64,000 nucleotides of DNA from Robertmurraya_A mangrovi (GTDB lineage: Bacteria; Bacillota; Bacilli; Bacillales; Cytobacillaceae): positions 372,001 through 436,000 of the forward strand of contig NZ_JAXOFX010000001.1 of the NCBI RefSeq assembly GCF_034427655.1, read 5' to 3'. Positions 48,764 through 56,668 of this stretch are shown in pieces (position 1 is the first letter of the stretch; every line of letters begins with the position of its first letter). The notes below the pieces were generated by a model, which saw only the letters and a list, made by a program, of their open reading frames with translations, made no database searches and was not told where the DNA came from. A program made the position numbers and the translations under genes.

Positions 48764-49987
48764 ATGAGTGAAATTATCGCCACATACTTAATACACGATT
48801 CTAAACACAACCCAGAAAAAAAAGCGGAGGAAATTGCACTAGGATTGACGGTTGGATCGTGGACCCATTTACCAGAGTTAGAACAAAATCAACTTCGAAA
48901 ACATAAGGGACGTGTCGTTTCAATTGAGGGCCTCCCAGAAGAAACGGGGACAAAGGATACAGTAGCGTTAATAAAAATCGCATACCCAACGGTTAACTTC
49001 TCTGCTGATTTACCAGCAATCCTTACAACTGTTTTTGGAAAATTATCATTGGATGGAAAAGTTAAACTACTAGACTTAGAATTTTCAGAAGAGTTAAAAA
49101 CACATTTCCCAGGACCTAGGTTTGGTATCCAAGGCATACGTGAAAAAGTTGGTGTTTTTGATCGACCATTGTTAATGAGTATTTTTAAAGGGGTTATTGG
49201 TCGTGACATTCCTTACCTTGTAAATCAACTTAGAGAACAGGCTCTAGGTGGAGTAGACTTAGTAAAAGACGATGAGATTCTTTTTGAAAATGAGTTAGCG
49301 TCATTCGAAAAACGCATTACAGAAGGCAAGAAAGTGTTAGAGCAAGTTTATGAAACAACTGGCCATCGCACGCTGTATGCCGTGAACTTAACTGGAAGAA
49401 CATTTGAACTGAAAGAAAAAGCGAAACGTGCTTCAGAACTCGGAGCTGACCTGTTATTATTTAATGTCTTTGCCTATGGAATAGATGTTTTACAGGAACT
49501 AGTGGAAGACAACGAGATTGCTCTACCGTTTATGGCTCACCCAGCCGTGAGTGGGGCACTTACATCATCAAAATATTATGGAATCTCACATTCATTGTTG
49601 CTAGGAAAACTACTTAGATACGCTGGAGCTGACTTATCATTGTTCCCATCACCTTACGGGTCGGTTGCGTTAGAAAAAGAAGCAGCACTTTCAATCGGAG
49701 CTGCACTAACTTCTGAAGATCAGTTTAAAACTAGTTTCCCAGTTCCATCTGCGGGTATTCATCCTGGCCTTGTCCCTTTACTCGTTCGTGATTTTGGAGT
49801 GGAAAGTGTGATTAATGCAGGTGGGGGAGTTCATGGTCATCCTGACGGTGCTAAAGGTGGAGGAATTGCTTTCAGACAGGCGATTGATGTTGCCTTGCAA
49901 GGTAAAAGATTACAAAATCAAGCATCCCAATTACCTGAACTGAAAAAAGCGATTGATTTATGGGGTTGTACTGAGGTGGTTGAATAA
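48764..49987 (+). CDS. mtnW: 2,3-diketo-5-methylthiopentyl-1-phosphate enolase (RuBisCO-like)
   Basis: A 407-residue RuBisCO-like protein that enolises 2,3-diketo-5-methylthiopentyl-1-phosphate in methionine salvage; it does not fix CO2. The carbamylated-lysine and Mg2+ site is visible as GGVDLVKDDEIL near 168-179, and the phosphate-binding AGGGVHGHPDGAKGGG near 361-376. The RuBisCO loop-6 lysine region is not conserved, as expected for RLPs. I start at ATG 48764 after AAAGGAAGACC; the frame's ATG six codons earlier overlaps that site. First gene of mtnWXBD. Confidence 0.95.
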   Translation: MSEIIATYLIHDSKHNPEKKAEEIALGLTVGSWTHLPELEQNQLRKHKGRVVSIEGLPEETGTKDTVALIKIAYPTVNFSADLPAILTTVFGKLSLDGKVKLLDLEFSEELKTHFPGPRFGIQGIREKVGVFDRPLLMSIFKGVIGRDIPYLVNQLREQALGGVDLVKDDEILFENELASFEKRITEGKKVLEQVYETTGHRTLYAVNLTGRTFELKEKAKRASELGADLLLFNVFAYGIDVLQELVEDNEIALPFMAHPAVSGALTSSKYYGISHSLLLGKLLRYAGADLSLFPSPYGSVALEKEAALSIGAALTSEDQFKTSFPVPSAGIHPGLVPLLVRDFGVESVINAGGGVHGHPDGAKGGGIAFRQAIDVALQGKRLQNQASQLPELKKAIDLWGCTEVVE

Positions 49988-50649
49988 TGAAAAAGCTAGC
50001 AGTGTTCTGTGATTTTGACGGTACGATTACAGAAAAAGACAATATAATTGCAATCATGAAACAATTTGCCCCACCTGAATGGGAGACATTAAAAGACGAT
50101 ATTTTATCCGAACGAATCTCCATAAGAGAGGGAGTCGGAAAAATGTTTGCACTATTACCTAGCAGTATGAAAGAGGAAATCAATACTTTCGCAAATGAAC
50201 AGGCAAAAATTAGAGCTGGTTTCAAGGAATTTGTTGATTTCCTTAAAGAAGAAGAAATTCCACTATATATCGTCAGTGGAGGAATTGATTTCTTTGTTCA
50301 TTCCATATTGGAACCTTTTGGACCTTTTGAAGATTTATACTGTAACGGATCTGATTTTACAGGTGAATATATAAAGATTATGTGGCCGAATAGCTGTGAC
50401 GAAGAATGTACGAATGACTGTGGATGTTGTAAGCCTTCTGTTATTAGAAAACTTGAAGGAGACCAACTATTTAAAATTGTTATTGGTGACTCGATTACAG
50501 ATGTAGAAGCAGCCAAACAAGCCGATTTTGTATTAGCAAGAGATTTATTACTGACTAAGTGTAATGAACTGGAGTTAAACCATAGTCCATTTACAACCTT
50601 TTATGACTGTATAAATGAGATAAAAAAACTGACTGGGGTGAGAGTATGA
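49987..50649 (+). CDS. mtnX: 2-hydroxy-3-keto-5-methylthiopentenyl-1-phosphate phosphatase
   Basis: A 220-residue HAD-superfamily phosphatase that dephosphorylates the MtnW product to the acireductone. HAD motifs are FCDFDGTITEKD (7-18), IVSGG near 97, and GDSITDVEAA near 166-175. A CDEECTNDCGCCKPS segment near 138-152 has several Cys, a feature of MtnX proteins. Its ATG overlaps the mtnW stop (TAATG) and its 3' end overlaps mtnB. Confidence 0.94.
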   Translation: MKKLAVFCDFDGTITEKDNIIAIMKQFAPPEWETLKDDILSERISIREGVGKMFALLPSSMKEEINTFANEQAKIRAGFKEFVDFLKEEEIPLYIVSGGIDFFVHSILEPFGPFEDLYCNGSDFTGEYIKIMWPNSCDEECTNDCGCCKPSVIRKLEGDQLFKIVIGDSITDVEAAKQADFVLARDLLLTKCNELELNHSPFTTFYDCINEIKKLTGVRV

Positions 50650-51281
50650 GTCTACTAGAAAAACGCTGGAATGAACTAGCTGATGTTAAAGACGAATTAG
50701 CAGAACGTGATTGGTTCATGGGGACAAGTGGGAATTTGGCTATTAAGGTTAGCGATAATCCACTACAATTCCTTGTAACAGCAAGTGGAAAAGATAAACG
50801 TAAACGGACAGATGAGGATTTTCTATTAGTTGATGAGTTTGGTCGTCCTGTAGGCGATACTCATCTTAAACCATCAGCTGAAACATTACTTCATGTTGAG
50901 ATTTATCGTAGAACAAATGCTGGTTGTAGCCTTCATGTCCACACGATTGACAATAACATTGTATCTGAGATTTATGGAGATCAAGGTGAAGTAAAGTTTA
51001 AAGGGCAAGAGTTAATTAAAGCATTTAATAAATGGGATGAAGATGCTGTTTTAAAGATTCCTATTATTCATAACTATGCACATATTCCAACATTAGCTAA
51101 AGCATTTTCTGAACATATTTCAGAGGATTCAGGCGCTGTACTGATTAGAAATCATGGAATTACCGTTTGGGGAAAAGATGCATTTGAAGCAAAGAAAGTT
51201 CTTGAGGCATCAGAGTTTTTATTCCGTTATCAATTAAGATTACTTGAACATAAACCATATCAACTATTTAAAGTCGTATAA
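50646..51281 (+). CDS. mtnB: Methylthioribulose-1-phosphate dehydratase
   Basis: A 211-residue zinc-dependent class II aldolase-fold enzyme that dehydrates methylthioribulose-1-phosphate to the diketo compound used by MtnW. Zinc ligands are seen in SLHVHTIDNN near 97-106 and the later VLIRNHGITVWG near 163-174. ATG overlaps the mtnX stop by 4 nt. In pathway order it acts before mtnW although it is third in the operon. Confidence 0.94.
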   Translation: MSLLEKRWNELADVKDELAERDWFMGTSGNLAIKVSDNPLQFLVTASGKDKRKRTDEDFLLVDEFGRPVGDTHLKPSAETLLHVEIYRRTNAGCSLHVHTIDNNIVSEIYGDQGEVKFKGQELIKAFNKWDEDAVLKIPIIHNYAHIPTLAKAFSEHISEDSGAVLIRNHGITVWGKDAFEAKKVLEASEFLFRYQLRLLEHKPYQLFKVV

Positions 51282-51298
51282 AAAAGGAGAACGGTAAA

Positions 51299-51832
51299 AT
51301 GGCACATATCGTATTTCAAAATACAAAAGAAGAAATTAGAGGATTTGAAGAAGTATTAGCTTTCTTAGAAAAAAATGAGGTTATTTATGAAAAATGGGAT
51401 ATTGCAAAACTTCCAACACATTTAGAGGAAAAATTTCTTTTAACAGATGGGGAAAAAGCAGAGATTTTAGAGGTTTTTGCAGGTGAAATTAAGGATATCT
51501 CTGAAAGAAGAGGTTACCAAGCACAGGATGTAATCTCCTTATCAGAAAATACACCAAACCTTGACCAGCTTCTAGCAAACTTTCAAAAAGAACATCACCA
51601 TACGGATGATGAAGTTCGTTTCATCGTAAGTGGTCATGGAGTGTTTATCATCCAAGGCAAAGACGGGGAATTTTTTGAAGTATTTTTAGATCCAGGTGAC
51701 TTAATTTCTGTTCCAGAATATGTACGTCATTACTTCACATTACAGGAAGATAGAAAAGTGGTAGCCGTTCGTATTTTCGTTACAACTGAAGGTTGGGTAC
51801 CAATTTACGAAAGTGAAGAAGTGCAAGCTTAA
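51299..51832 (+). CDS. mtnD: Acireductone dioxygenase
   Basis: A 177-residue cupin metalloenzyme. With Fe2+ it converts acireductone to the methionine precursor 4-methylthio-2-oxobutyrate and formate; with Ni2+ it yields methylthiopropionate, CO and formate. The metal site is visible as HHHTDDEVRFIVSGHG (98-113) with the His/His/Glu ligands, and the third His in PEYVRHYF near 141-148. Last gene of mtnWXBD, after an AAAGGAGAAC site, followed by a terminator. Confidence 0.95.
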   Translation: MAHIVFQNTKEEIRGFEEVLAFLEKNEVIYEKWDIAKLPTHLEEKFLLTDGEKAEILEVFAGEIKDISERRGYQAQDVISLSENTPNLDQLLANFQKEHHHTDDEVRFIVSGHGVFIIQGKDGEFFEVFLDPGDLISVPEYVRHYFTLQEDRKVVAVRIFVTTEGWVPIYESEEVQA

Positions 51833-51841
51833 TGTATAGGT

Positions 51842-51877
51842 AGAGGACGTCTTAAACGATGTCCTCTATTTATATAT
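51842..51877 (+). terminator. Rho-independent terminator after mtnD
   Basis: AGAGGACGTC/GATGTCCTCT with a TTAAAC loop and an A/T-rich tail. Confidence 0.78.
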
Positions 51878-51913
51878 ATATAGATTTAGAGAGTTTGTAC
51901 TCATGCCGAATAT

Positions 51914-51937
51914 ATTGGAGCGGATGGCACTTGACTC
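51914..51937 (+). repeat. Truncated copy of the GC-rich interspersed palindrome
   Basis: ATTGGAGCGGATGGCACTTG plus ACTC matches the left end of the 125-bp element at 41259 with one difference in 24 nt. The right arm is absent, and a terminator follows immediately. Confidence 0.7.
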
Positions 51938-51942
51938 TTGGA

Positions 51943-51985
51943 AAAATAAATAGACAGCGACCTATGTAAAGGTCCCTGTCTATTC
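51943..51985 (-). terminator. Rho-independent terminator after the EamA transporter gene
   Basis: Minus-strand AATAGACAGGGACC/GGTCGCTGTCTATT with one mismatch and a TTTACATA loop, then TATTTTT. Confidence 0.8.
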
Positions 51986-51986
51986 G

Positions 51987-52901
51987 TTATTGTGGCAATT
52001 TGCTTACCTTTTTTGAATGGAAGGTAAGTTTAGAAAACAACGTATCATTAGTAAATAAAAGGACCCCAACAATTACGATAAAAGCACCAGTCCATTGCGC
52101 TGCCCCCATCCGTTCACCTAGGAATACATAGGCTAAGCCAGCAGTAAAGATCGGATTGAAATTAAGGAACATACCTGACATCGTGCTTCCAACTTGTTTG
52201 ACACCAATATTCCAAAATACCATTCCTAATACCGTAGCTCCAATTCCTGTATATAAAGAGGCAATCCAAAAACTAGAGTCTGCATCAACAATCTTAATGT
52301 CTGTCGAAATGAAGGGAAGGATCATGATGACCCCAAATACACCAGACCAAAAAGTAGATAGAAATGGTGAAACAGTATTCATTGCCATTTTTCCAAAAGT
52401 CGAATATAAACCCCAGGCAGCAACTGCGATTATCATATAAAAATCACCCATATTAAAATGGAGATTTAATAGTCGACTAAAGTCCCCATGGCTTAGAACA
52501 ATGATGATTCCAATAAATGAAATGACAATAGCAAAAAGCTTTTGTGGAGAAAGTTTCTCCTTAAAGAAAATAAAACTAAAAATCGCTATTGCAATTGGAT
52601 TTAAAGTCGATATTAACCCAACATTGTCTGCTGTTGTGTGTTTTAAGGCAAGGAACATAAATAAGTTAAAGATGACGATTCCAGTGGCACCCATACCTAT
52701 TAAGGGTAGTAGTGCTTTTCTATTAAATTTAAAAGTTTTCTCTTTTATGAATATGATAGGAACGAGGGCAATAATGGCGATAACCCACCGAATTTCAGTA
52801 AGGACGAGTGAGCTTGCATGTCCAACCATAAACTTACCGGCAATAAAATTACCTGCCCAAAGAAAACTAGTCAGTAACAGTAATAGATAGTAGAAATACA
52901 T
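51987..52901 (-). CDS. EamA/DMT-family transporter
   Basis: A 304-residue ten-helix membrane protein made of two EamA repeats (about 5-138 and 152-288), as in RhaT/YdcZ/RarD-type drug/metabolite exporters. Typical marks are FLWAGNFIAGKFMVGHAS near 13-30 and the helix-closing IAIFSFIFFKEKLSPQ near 108-123, with the equivalent AGLAYVFLGERMGAAQW near 256-272 in the second half. Substrate cannot be inferred; amino acids or metabolites are usual. Monocistronic. Confidence 0.87.
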   Translation of the reverse strand: MYFYYLLLLLTSFLWAGNFIAGKFMVGHASSLVLTEIRWVIAIIALVPIIFIKEKTFKFNRKALLPLIGMGATGIVIFNLFMFLALKHTTADNVGLISTLNPIAIAIFSFIFFKEKLSPQKLFAIVISFIGIIIVLSHGDFSRLLNLHFNMGDFYMIIAVAAWGLYSTFGKMAMNTVSPFLSTFWSGVFGVIMILPFISTDIKIVDADSSFWIASLYTGIGATVLGMVFWNIGVKQVGSTMSGMFLNFNPIFTAGLAYVFLGERMGAAQWTGAFIVIVGVLLFTNDTLFSKLTFHSKKVSKLPQ

Positions 52902-53027
52902 ATTTGACCTCCGTAAAGACGGAATTAGTAGAATGTTACAAAATAAAAGCTAATAGTAAAATCTTACTCCTATATTTTACTTTTGTCATGTAATTTTTTT
53001 GATAATGAGTATGGTAAAACATCTCTA

Positions 53028-53100
53028 TTTTTGTCGAAAATAACGAACAGAAAATCTAGTTTTTTGTCGGATTTAATTTCTTTAGAAAAACTTTGTCTAA
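53028..53100 (+). promoter_or_regulatory. Candidate Spo0A-binding boxes before the Spo0E-like gene
   Basis: TTTTTGTCGAAAA (53028-53040) is a near-ideal 0A box (consensus TGTCGAA). TTTTTGTCGG (53061-53070) and TTTGTCTAA (53092-53100) follow in the same orientation at intervals of about 30 nt. The rest of the 52902-53208 interval is AT-rich without other recognisable signals. Confidence 0.5.
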
Positions 53101-53208
53101 TATTGCGATTCTATTTACTTTTATAGAAATTCTTGTAATAATTTTGCAGTAGTCTTTTTTTTTATTAAGGCGTTAAAGCAACAGGGTAGGGGTTAGGAGG
53201 AGTAGTAG

Positions 53209-53457
53209 GTGTGCCGGAATCATAATGAATTGCTTGAAGAGATCCAAGAAAAGAGAGAGAAGATGATTAATTCAGCACAGAAGAGTGGTTTTACCAGTGA
53301 GGATACTATCCGCTATAGTCAGGAACTAGATAAATTGATATTTGAGTATCAATGTACCTTTGGTAAACATAATAGAAGAGCAGAAGAAGTAAGAGAATTA
53401 AAATATATTTATAAACATATGATGTTAATTTGGCCAAAAGCACTTGTAAATGTTTAA
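53209..53457 (+). CDS. Spo0E-family aspartyl-phosphate phosphatase
   Basis: An 82-residue helical hairpin protein of the Spo0E/YnzD/YisI family, which dephosphorylates Spo0A-P and so delays sporulation. The signature SQELDKLIFEYQ carries SQELD at 37-41. The N-terminal helix contains LLEEIQEKREKMINSA. The C-terminal extension of about 30 residues is unlike the minimal 50-60 residue members. GTG start at correct distance from GGAGGAG. Three 0A-like boxes upstream suggest feedback by Spo0A. Target specificity within the family is inferred. Confidence 0.85.
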   Translation: MCRNHNELLEEIQEKREKMINSAQKSGFTSEDTIRYSQELDKLIFEYQCTFGKHNRRAEEVRELKYIYKHMMLIWPKALVNV

Positions 53458-53475
53458 AATTTCATATGTAATAGA

Positions 53476-53514
53476 GAAGGAAGGTCATTTATTGATCTTC
53501 CTTTATGTTTTTGA
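53476..53514 (+). terminator. Rho-independent terminator after the Spo0E-like gene
   Basis: AAGGAAGGTCA/TGATCTTCCTT with a TTTAT loop, then TATGTTTTT. Confidence 0.8.
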
Positions 53515-53597
53515 ATTTTAATATCCATTATATAAATCTAGTTGTACTAATAAACTTTTAAAATCAAGCTTTCTATTCTTTACTCGAGGTATGAATT

Positions 53598-54149
53598 ATG
53601 GAGAACATTATCATTATAAACAATGGAAATAAGATTCCTGCCGCAATGTTTAACATTGAGGGTGAGATGATGAATGTCTTGGTTAAACAGCCTGACATGT
53701 TTAAAACGGGAGAATCTGTAATCTGTCTAATCGAGAAAGAGAGTATGAAGGCAACCGTCATAAAAAAAAGCCAATACAATTTATACTTATTCATTCCGCT
53801 TATTGGTAAGGATACACTTAGTAATAGACGGAAAAGTGTTCGATGCCCTTTGAATCTAGACGGAGAATTATCTAATGCGTCCTCATTAAATAATAAAATT
53901 AATGTTTCACTAGTGGACATTAGTTTGCATGGACTTGCTTTAAAGTCGTTACAGGCGCTAGATATAACTACTCTTTATAGAGTTGAATTTATGCTAGAAA
54001 CAAACATGGTGGAGTGTAAACTTAAAATTAAGAACGAGGTACAACTTGAGAAAGGCTTTCGATATGGATGTATTATTGATTCCATTGAAGAGGATAAGTT
54101 ATTTTATATACGTAAATTTATTCTTCAAACACAGCTTAGACAAATCTAA
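53598..54149 (+). CDS. PilZ-domain protein, predicted c-di-GMP receptor
   Basis: A 183-residue cytosolic protein: an N-terminal YcgR-like beta domain (about 1-70) and a PilZ domain (about 75-175). Both c-di-GMP contacts are intact: R78-x3-R82 in RRKSVR, and D107-x-S-x2-G112 in DISLHG. It should bind c-di-GMP, perhaps acting on motility like B. subtilis YpfA (DgrA), or on exopolysaccharide. No partner gene is adjacent. With the EAL enzyme at 7.6 kb it shows that the organism has a c-di-GMP circuit. ATG start; the ribosome binding site is ACTCGAGGT. Confidence 0.85.
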   Translation: MENIIIINNGNKIPAAMFNIEGEMMNVLVKQPDMFKTGESVICLIEKESMKATVIKKSQYNLYLFIPLIGKDTLSNRRKSVRCPLNLDGELSNASSLNNKINVSLVDISLHGLALKSLQALDITTLYRVEFMLETNMVECKLKIKNEVQLEKGFRYGCIIDSIEEDKLFYIRKFILQTQLRQI

Positions 54150-54184
54150 AAGGACTAGTATATACTAGCCCTTTTACTTTTTAT
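54147..54184. terminator. Bidirectional terminator, PilZ gene / YitT-like gene
   Basis: AAAAGGACTAGTATATACTAGCCCTTTT: an almost perfect palindrome with T-runs outward on both strands. Confidence 0.82.
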
Positions 54185-54210
54185 TTATGAAATTATATAA
54201 GATTATTTTT

Positions 54211-55122
54211 TTAATGAATGGCTCTCTTTTTGAACCTTCCGCCTCTTACTTCAGCAATATCTGCAACGGCTAGAAAGGCATTTGGGTCAATTTCTTCAAC
54301 GATTAATTTGAATTTTGCTTCTTCTAGACGGGAGATTACGCAAAATATAACTTTTTTATCGTCACCAGTGTATGCGCCTTCACCTTTTAAGTATGTCACT
54401 CCACGGCCGAGTCGTGCTAATATCGCATCCCCAATCTCCGAATGCTTGTCACTTATAATCCAGGCAGATTTTGATTGGTCTAATCCTTCAATAACAATGT
54501 CAATGGTTTTGAAGGCTATAAAGTAAGCAAGAATGGAATACATAGCTCGATCCCAACCAAAAACAAATCCACCGGTACCAAAAATAAAAATATTAAAAAA
54601 CATGATAATTTCACCAACCGAGAAAGGGCTTTTCTTGTTTATTAGAATGGCTAATATTTCTGTACCATCTAAAGAGCCACCATATCTTATTACAAGACCG
54701 ACCCCGAATCCTAATACAATTCCTCCAAAGACAGTGGCTAGCAAAATATCATCTGTAAATGCAGGTACAGGGTGAAAGAATACAGTTGAAATAGAAAGGA
54801 CGGTAATGGCAAATAATGTGGATATGGCAAAGGTCTTTCCGATTTGTTTGTAGCCTACAAAGAAAAACGGCAAGTTTAAAACGAATAAGAAAAGTCCAAG
54901 TTTAATACCAGATAAATGTGAAAGAATAATGGATATCCCAACAATTCCGCCGTCCATAATCTGATTAGGGATAAGAAAAATCTCAATTCCAACAGCCATT
55001 AAAATGGCCCCTATTAGCATAAAAATAAATCGACGAAAGACGTTTCCTTTTGATAACTTTTTGTGCTCAATCTTAGATTGAATTTGTGTTGAAATTGTTT
55101 CTAGAGCTATCTCTTTTTCCAT
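54211..55122 (-). CDS. YitT-family membrane protein (DUF161-DUF2179)
   Basis: A 303-residue membrane protein of the YitT family: an N-terminal YitT_membrane region with about five or six helices (30-210, including AVGIEIFLIPNQIMDGGIVGIS and GVGLVIRYGGSLDGTEILA) and a cytosolic DUF2179 ACT-like domain at about 225-300 (KVIFCVISRLEEAKFKLIVEEID-type strand-helix). Function is not established. I start at ATG 55122 with AGAGGTG five nucleotides upstream, dropping five N-terminal codons that begin at a TTG. Confidence 0.83.
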   Translation of the reverse strand: MEKEIALETISTQIQSKIEHKKLSKGNVFRRFIFMLIGAILMAVGIEIFLIPNQIMDGGIVGISIILSHLSGIKLGLFLFVLNLPFFFVGYKQIGKTFAISTLFAITVLSISTVFFHPVPAFTDDILLATVFGGIVLGFGVGLVIRYGGSLDGTEILAILINKKSPFSVGEIIMFFNIFIFGTGGFVFGWDRAMYSILAYFIAFKTIDIVIEGLDQSKSAWIISDKHSEIGDAILARLGRGVTYLKGEGAYTGDDKKVIFCVISRLEEAKFKLIVEEIDPNAFLAVADIAEVRGGRFKKRAIH

Positions 55123-55237
55123 CCATGCACCTCTCAAAAAAGTTTCTTTATACCTATTATAATAAAAAATATTAGATTGGCGAAGAATTTCAAACCATAA
55201 TAAGAAAAAAGTAGAAATAAATAATAGATTTTTAAAT

Positions 55238-55274
55238 AATTAAAAAGCACAGCCAGCTTCGTACCGGATGTGCT
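55238..55274 (-). terminator. Rho-independent terminator after the ZIP gene
   Basis: Minus-strand AAAGCACA/TGTGCTTT arms with an inner CCGG/CTGG helix and a TTTAATT tail. Confidence 0.6.
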
Positions 55275-55302
55275 TTGTGCTATAAAATTAAGATTATATT
55301 TA

Positions 55303-56043
55303 TTAAAACATTTCTATTAATAAAACCATAAATAGTAAGCCTATGATAAAAGCATACGTAGAAGTTGTCTCATTACCGTCTCCGTGGCTTTCTGGAATCA
55401 ATTCTTTATAGATAATAAATAACATGGCACCAGCAGCAAATGCAAGGCCATAAGGCACGAGTACTGCGACATAGGATGTTAAATAGTAACCTAGTAAGGC
55501 AGTAACAATCTCGATTGCTCCAGTAAGTGTAGCGACAATAAATGCTTTCCATTTACCAATTTTTTGGTTTACTAGAAATAATGCAACTAAAAATCCTTCA
55601 GGTGCATTTTGTAAACCAATAGCAAAAGCGATTAAGTTACCTGTCCCTGTTTCTGTACCAGAGGCATAGCTAACTCCAACTGAAAGTCCTTCAGGTATGT
55701 TGTGAAGGGTGATGGCTGCAATAATTAACATAGCTTTTTGGTCAAATTCTATGTCATATTTCTGACTAGTGTGCTCAAGATCAATATGTGGGATGTTCTT
55801 TTCTAAAAGAGTTAACGTAAAAACCCCAAGGAATACCCCAATCATTACCGGTACAAATCCACTTATGCTTAAAGCTTCAGGGATTAAACCCATTGTGGAA
55901 GCTGCCATCATAATTCCTGCAGTAAAAGCAAGTAATATATCTCTCCAACGGTGTGTTATCGATCGGTGCATAAATAGAATAATTGCTGCACCTAAGCCTG
56001 TAGACATGGCGGAGAGAACACTTCCGATGACTACCTCTTTCAT
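55303..56043 (-). CDS. ZIP-family divalent metal transporter, ZupT-like
   Basis: A 246-residue eight-helix transporter of the ZIP family, importing zinc or other divalent metals. The metal-binding TM4/TM5 signatures are clear: IAAITLHNIPEGLSVGVSY near 111-129 and AFAIGLQNAPEGFLVALFL near 142-160. A cytosolic loop near 80-100 has HIDLEH residues. I start at ATG 56043 after GGGAGGAACG, dropping five codons. A cluster of AACCTAG/CTAGGTT half-sites lies 65-110 nt upstream, possibly an operator. Confidence 0.88.
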   Translation of the reverse strand: MKEVVIGSVLSAMSTGLGAAIILFMHRSITHRWRDILLAFTAGIMMAASTMGLIPEALSISGFVPVMIGVFLGVFTLTLLEKNIPHIDLEHTSQKYDIEFDQKAMLIIAAITLHNIPEGLSVGVSYASGTETGTGNLIAFAIGLQNAPEGFLVALFLVNQKIGKWKAFIVATLTGAIEIVTALLGYYLTSYVAVLVPYGLAFAAGAMLFIIYKELIPESHGDGNETTSTYAFIIGLLFMVLLIEMF

Positions 56044-56106
56044 AATCGTTCCTCCCATGATTAGATGTTAAACACTATTATAAGTAACAGTGTATTTTCG
56101 CACAAT

Positions 56107-56153
56107 TAGGTTTCGTGCTTTTTCAACCTAGATGTATATTGATATATCTAGGT
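56107..56153. promoter_or_regulatory. Cluster of TAGGT inverted half-sites upstream of the ZIP gene
   Basis: TAGGTT (56107-56112), AACCTAGAT (56125-56133) and ATCTAGGT (56146-56153) form two overlapping inverted repeats. ACCTAGAT/ATCTAGGT has 8-bp perfect arms 12 nt apart. A metal-responsive repressor is conceivable, but this is not a known Zur or MntR box. Confidence 0.4.
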
Positions 56154-56585
56154 ATATGATGCTGCACTTAAAACTGTGATTTTTATCATTGTTAAGAATT
56201 AAATTTTATTTATATTATAAGTATTATTTGGATGTATAGATAATACTTTTGAATATACGCGGCAACACTCTAAAGCACCTCTCTATCCTTCATACAACTA
56301 CTAAGTTTAATCATAATCAAAAATTAATTTCATCAAATATAGTTAATTCCTTTACCTTTAAGTTTGTGCAAGTATGCTAAAAATTTTTAATATAATGCTT
56401 GTCATTTATTAAACACATTTAATTTTTATTATTTCTATATCATAGTATGCCTTCTCTTTTATTAAAATTAATAGTTTATATCATGCAAACCAATTGCAGT
56501 GTGTGTACTTTCTTTCTAGTGACAATCTTTAAGAAATCTTTTAACTTTATTATCGTCCTCAAATGATGAGAAATTTGTTTGTACT
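56154..56585. other. Long AT-rich intergenic region before fixA
   Basis: About 430 nt of AT-rich DNA between the divergent ZIP and fixA genes with no reading frame bearing a ribosome binding site and no riboswitch pattern. A poor FNR-like TGTGA-N6-TCATT lies at 56175-56190 but is 480 nt from fixA. Confidence 0.5.
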
Positions 56586-56623
56586 ATGCTTTTATCGCAA
56601 GTCATATACCGTTATAAAAGCAT
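56586..56623. promoter_or_regulatory. Large dyad upstream of fixA
   Basis: Perfect 10-bp arms ATGCTTTTAT and ATAAAAGCAT separated by 18 nt, ending 45 nt before the fixA start codon. It may be an operator for an unknown regulator or a leader stem-loop; no T-tail follows. Confidence 0.5.
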
Positions 56624-56668
56624 TAACAAAATAGATTCATATTTTTAGACAAGGAGGTTTTTGTAAAC

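Noticed and set aside
52501..52890. Plus-strand frame (129 codons) opposite the EamA transporter gene
   Set aside because: Mirrors hydrophobic codons of the real transporter and has no translation signals.
56175..56190. FNR-like TGTGA-N6-TCATT between the ZIP gene and fixA
   Set aside because: Only 8 of 10 matches, no -10 at the required spacing, and about 480 nt from fixA; kept only as a note.
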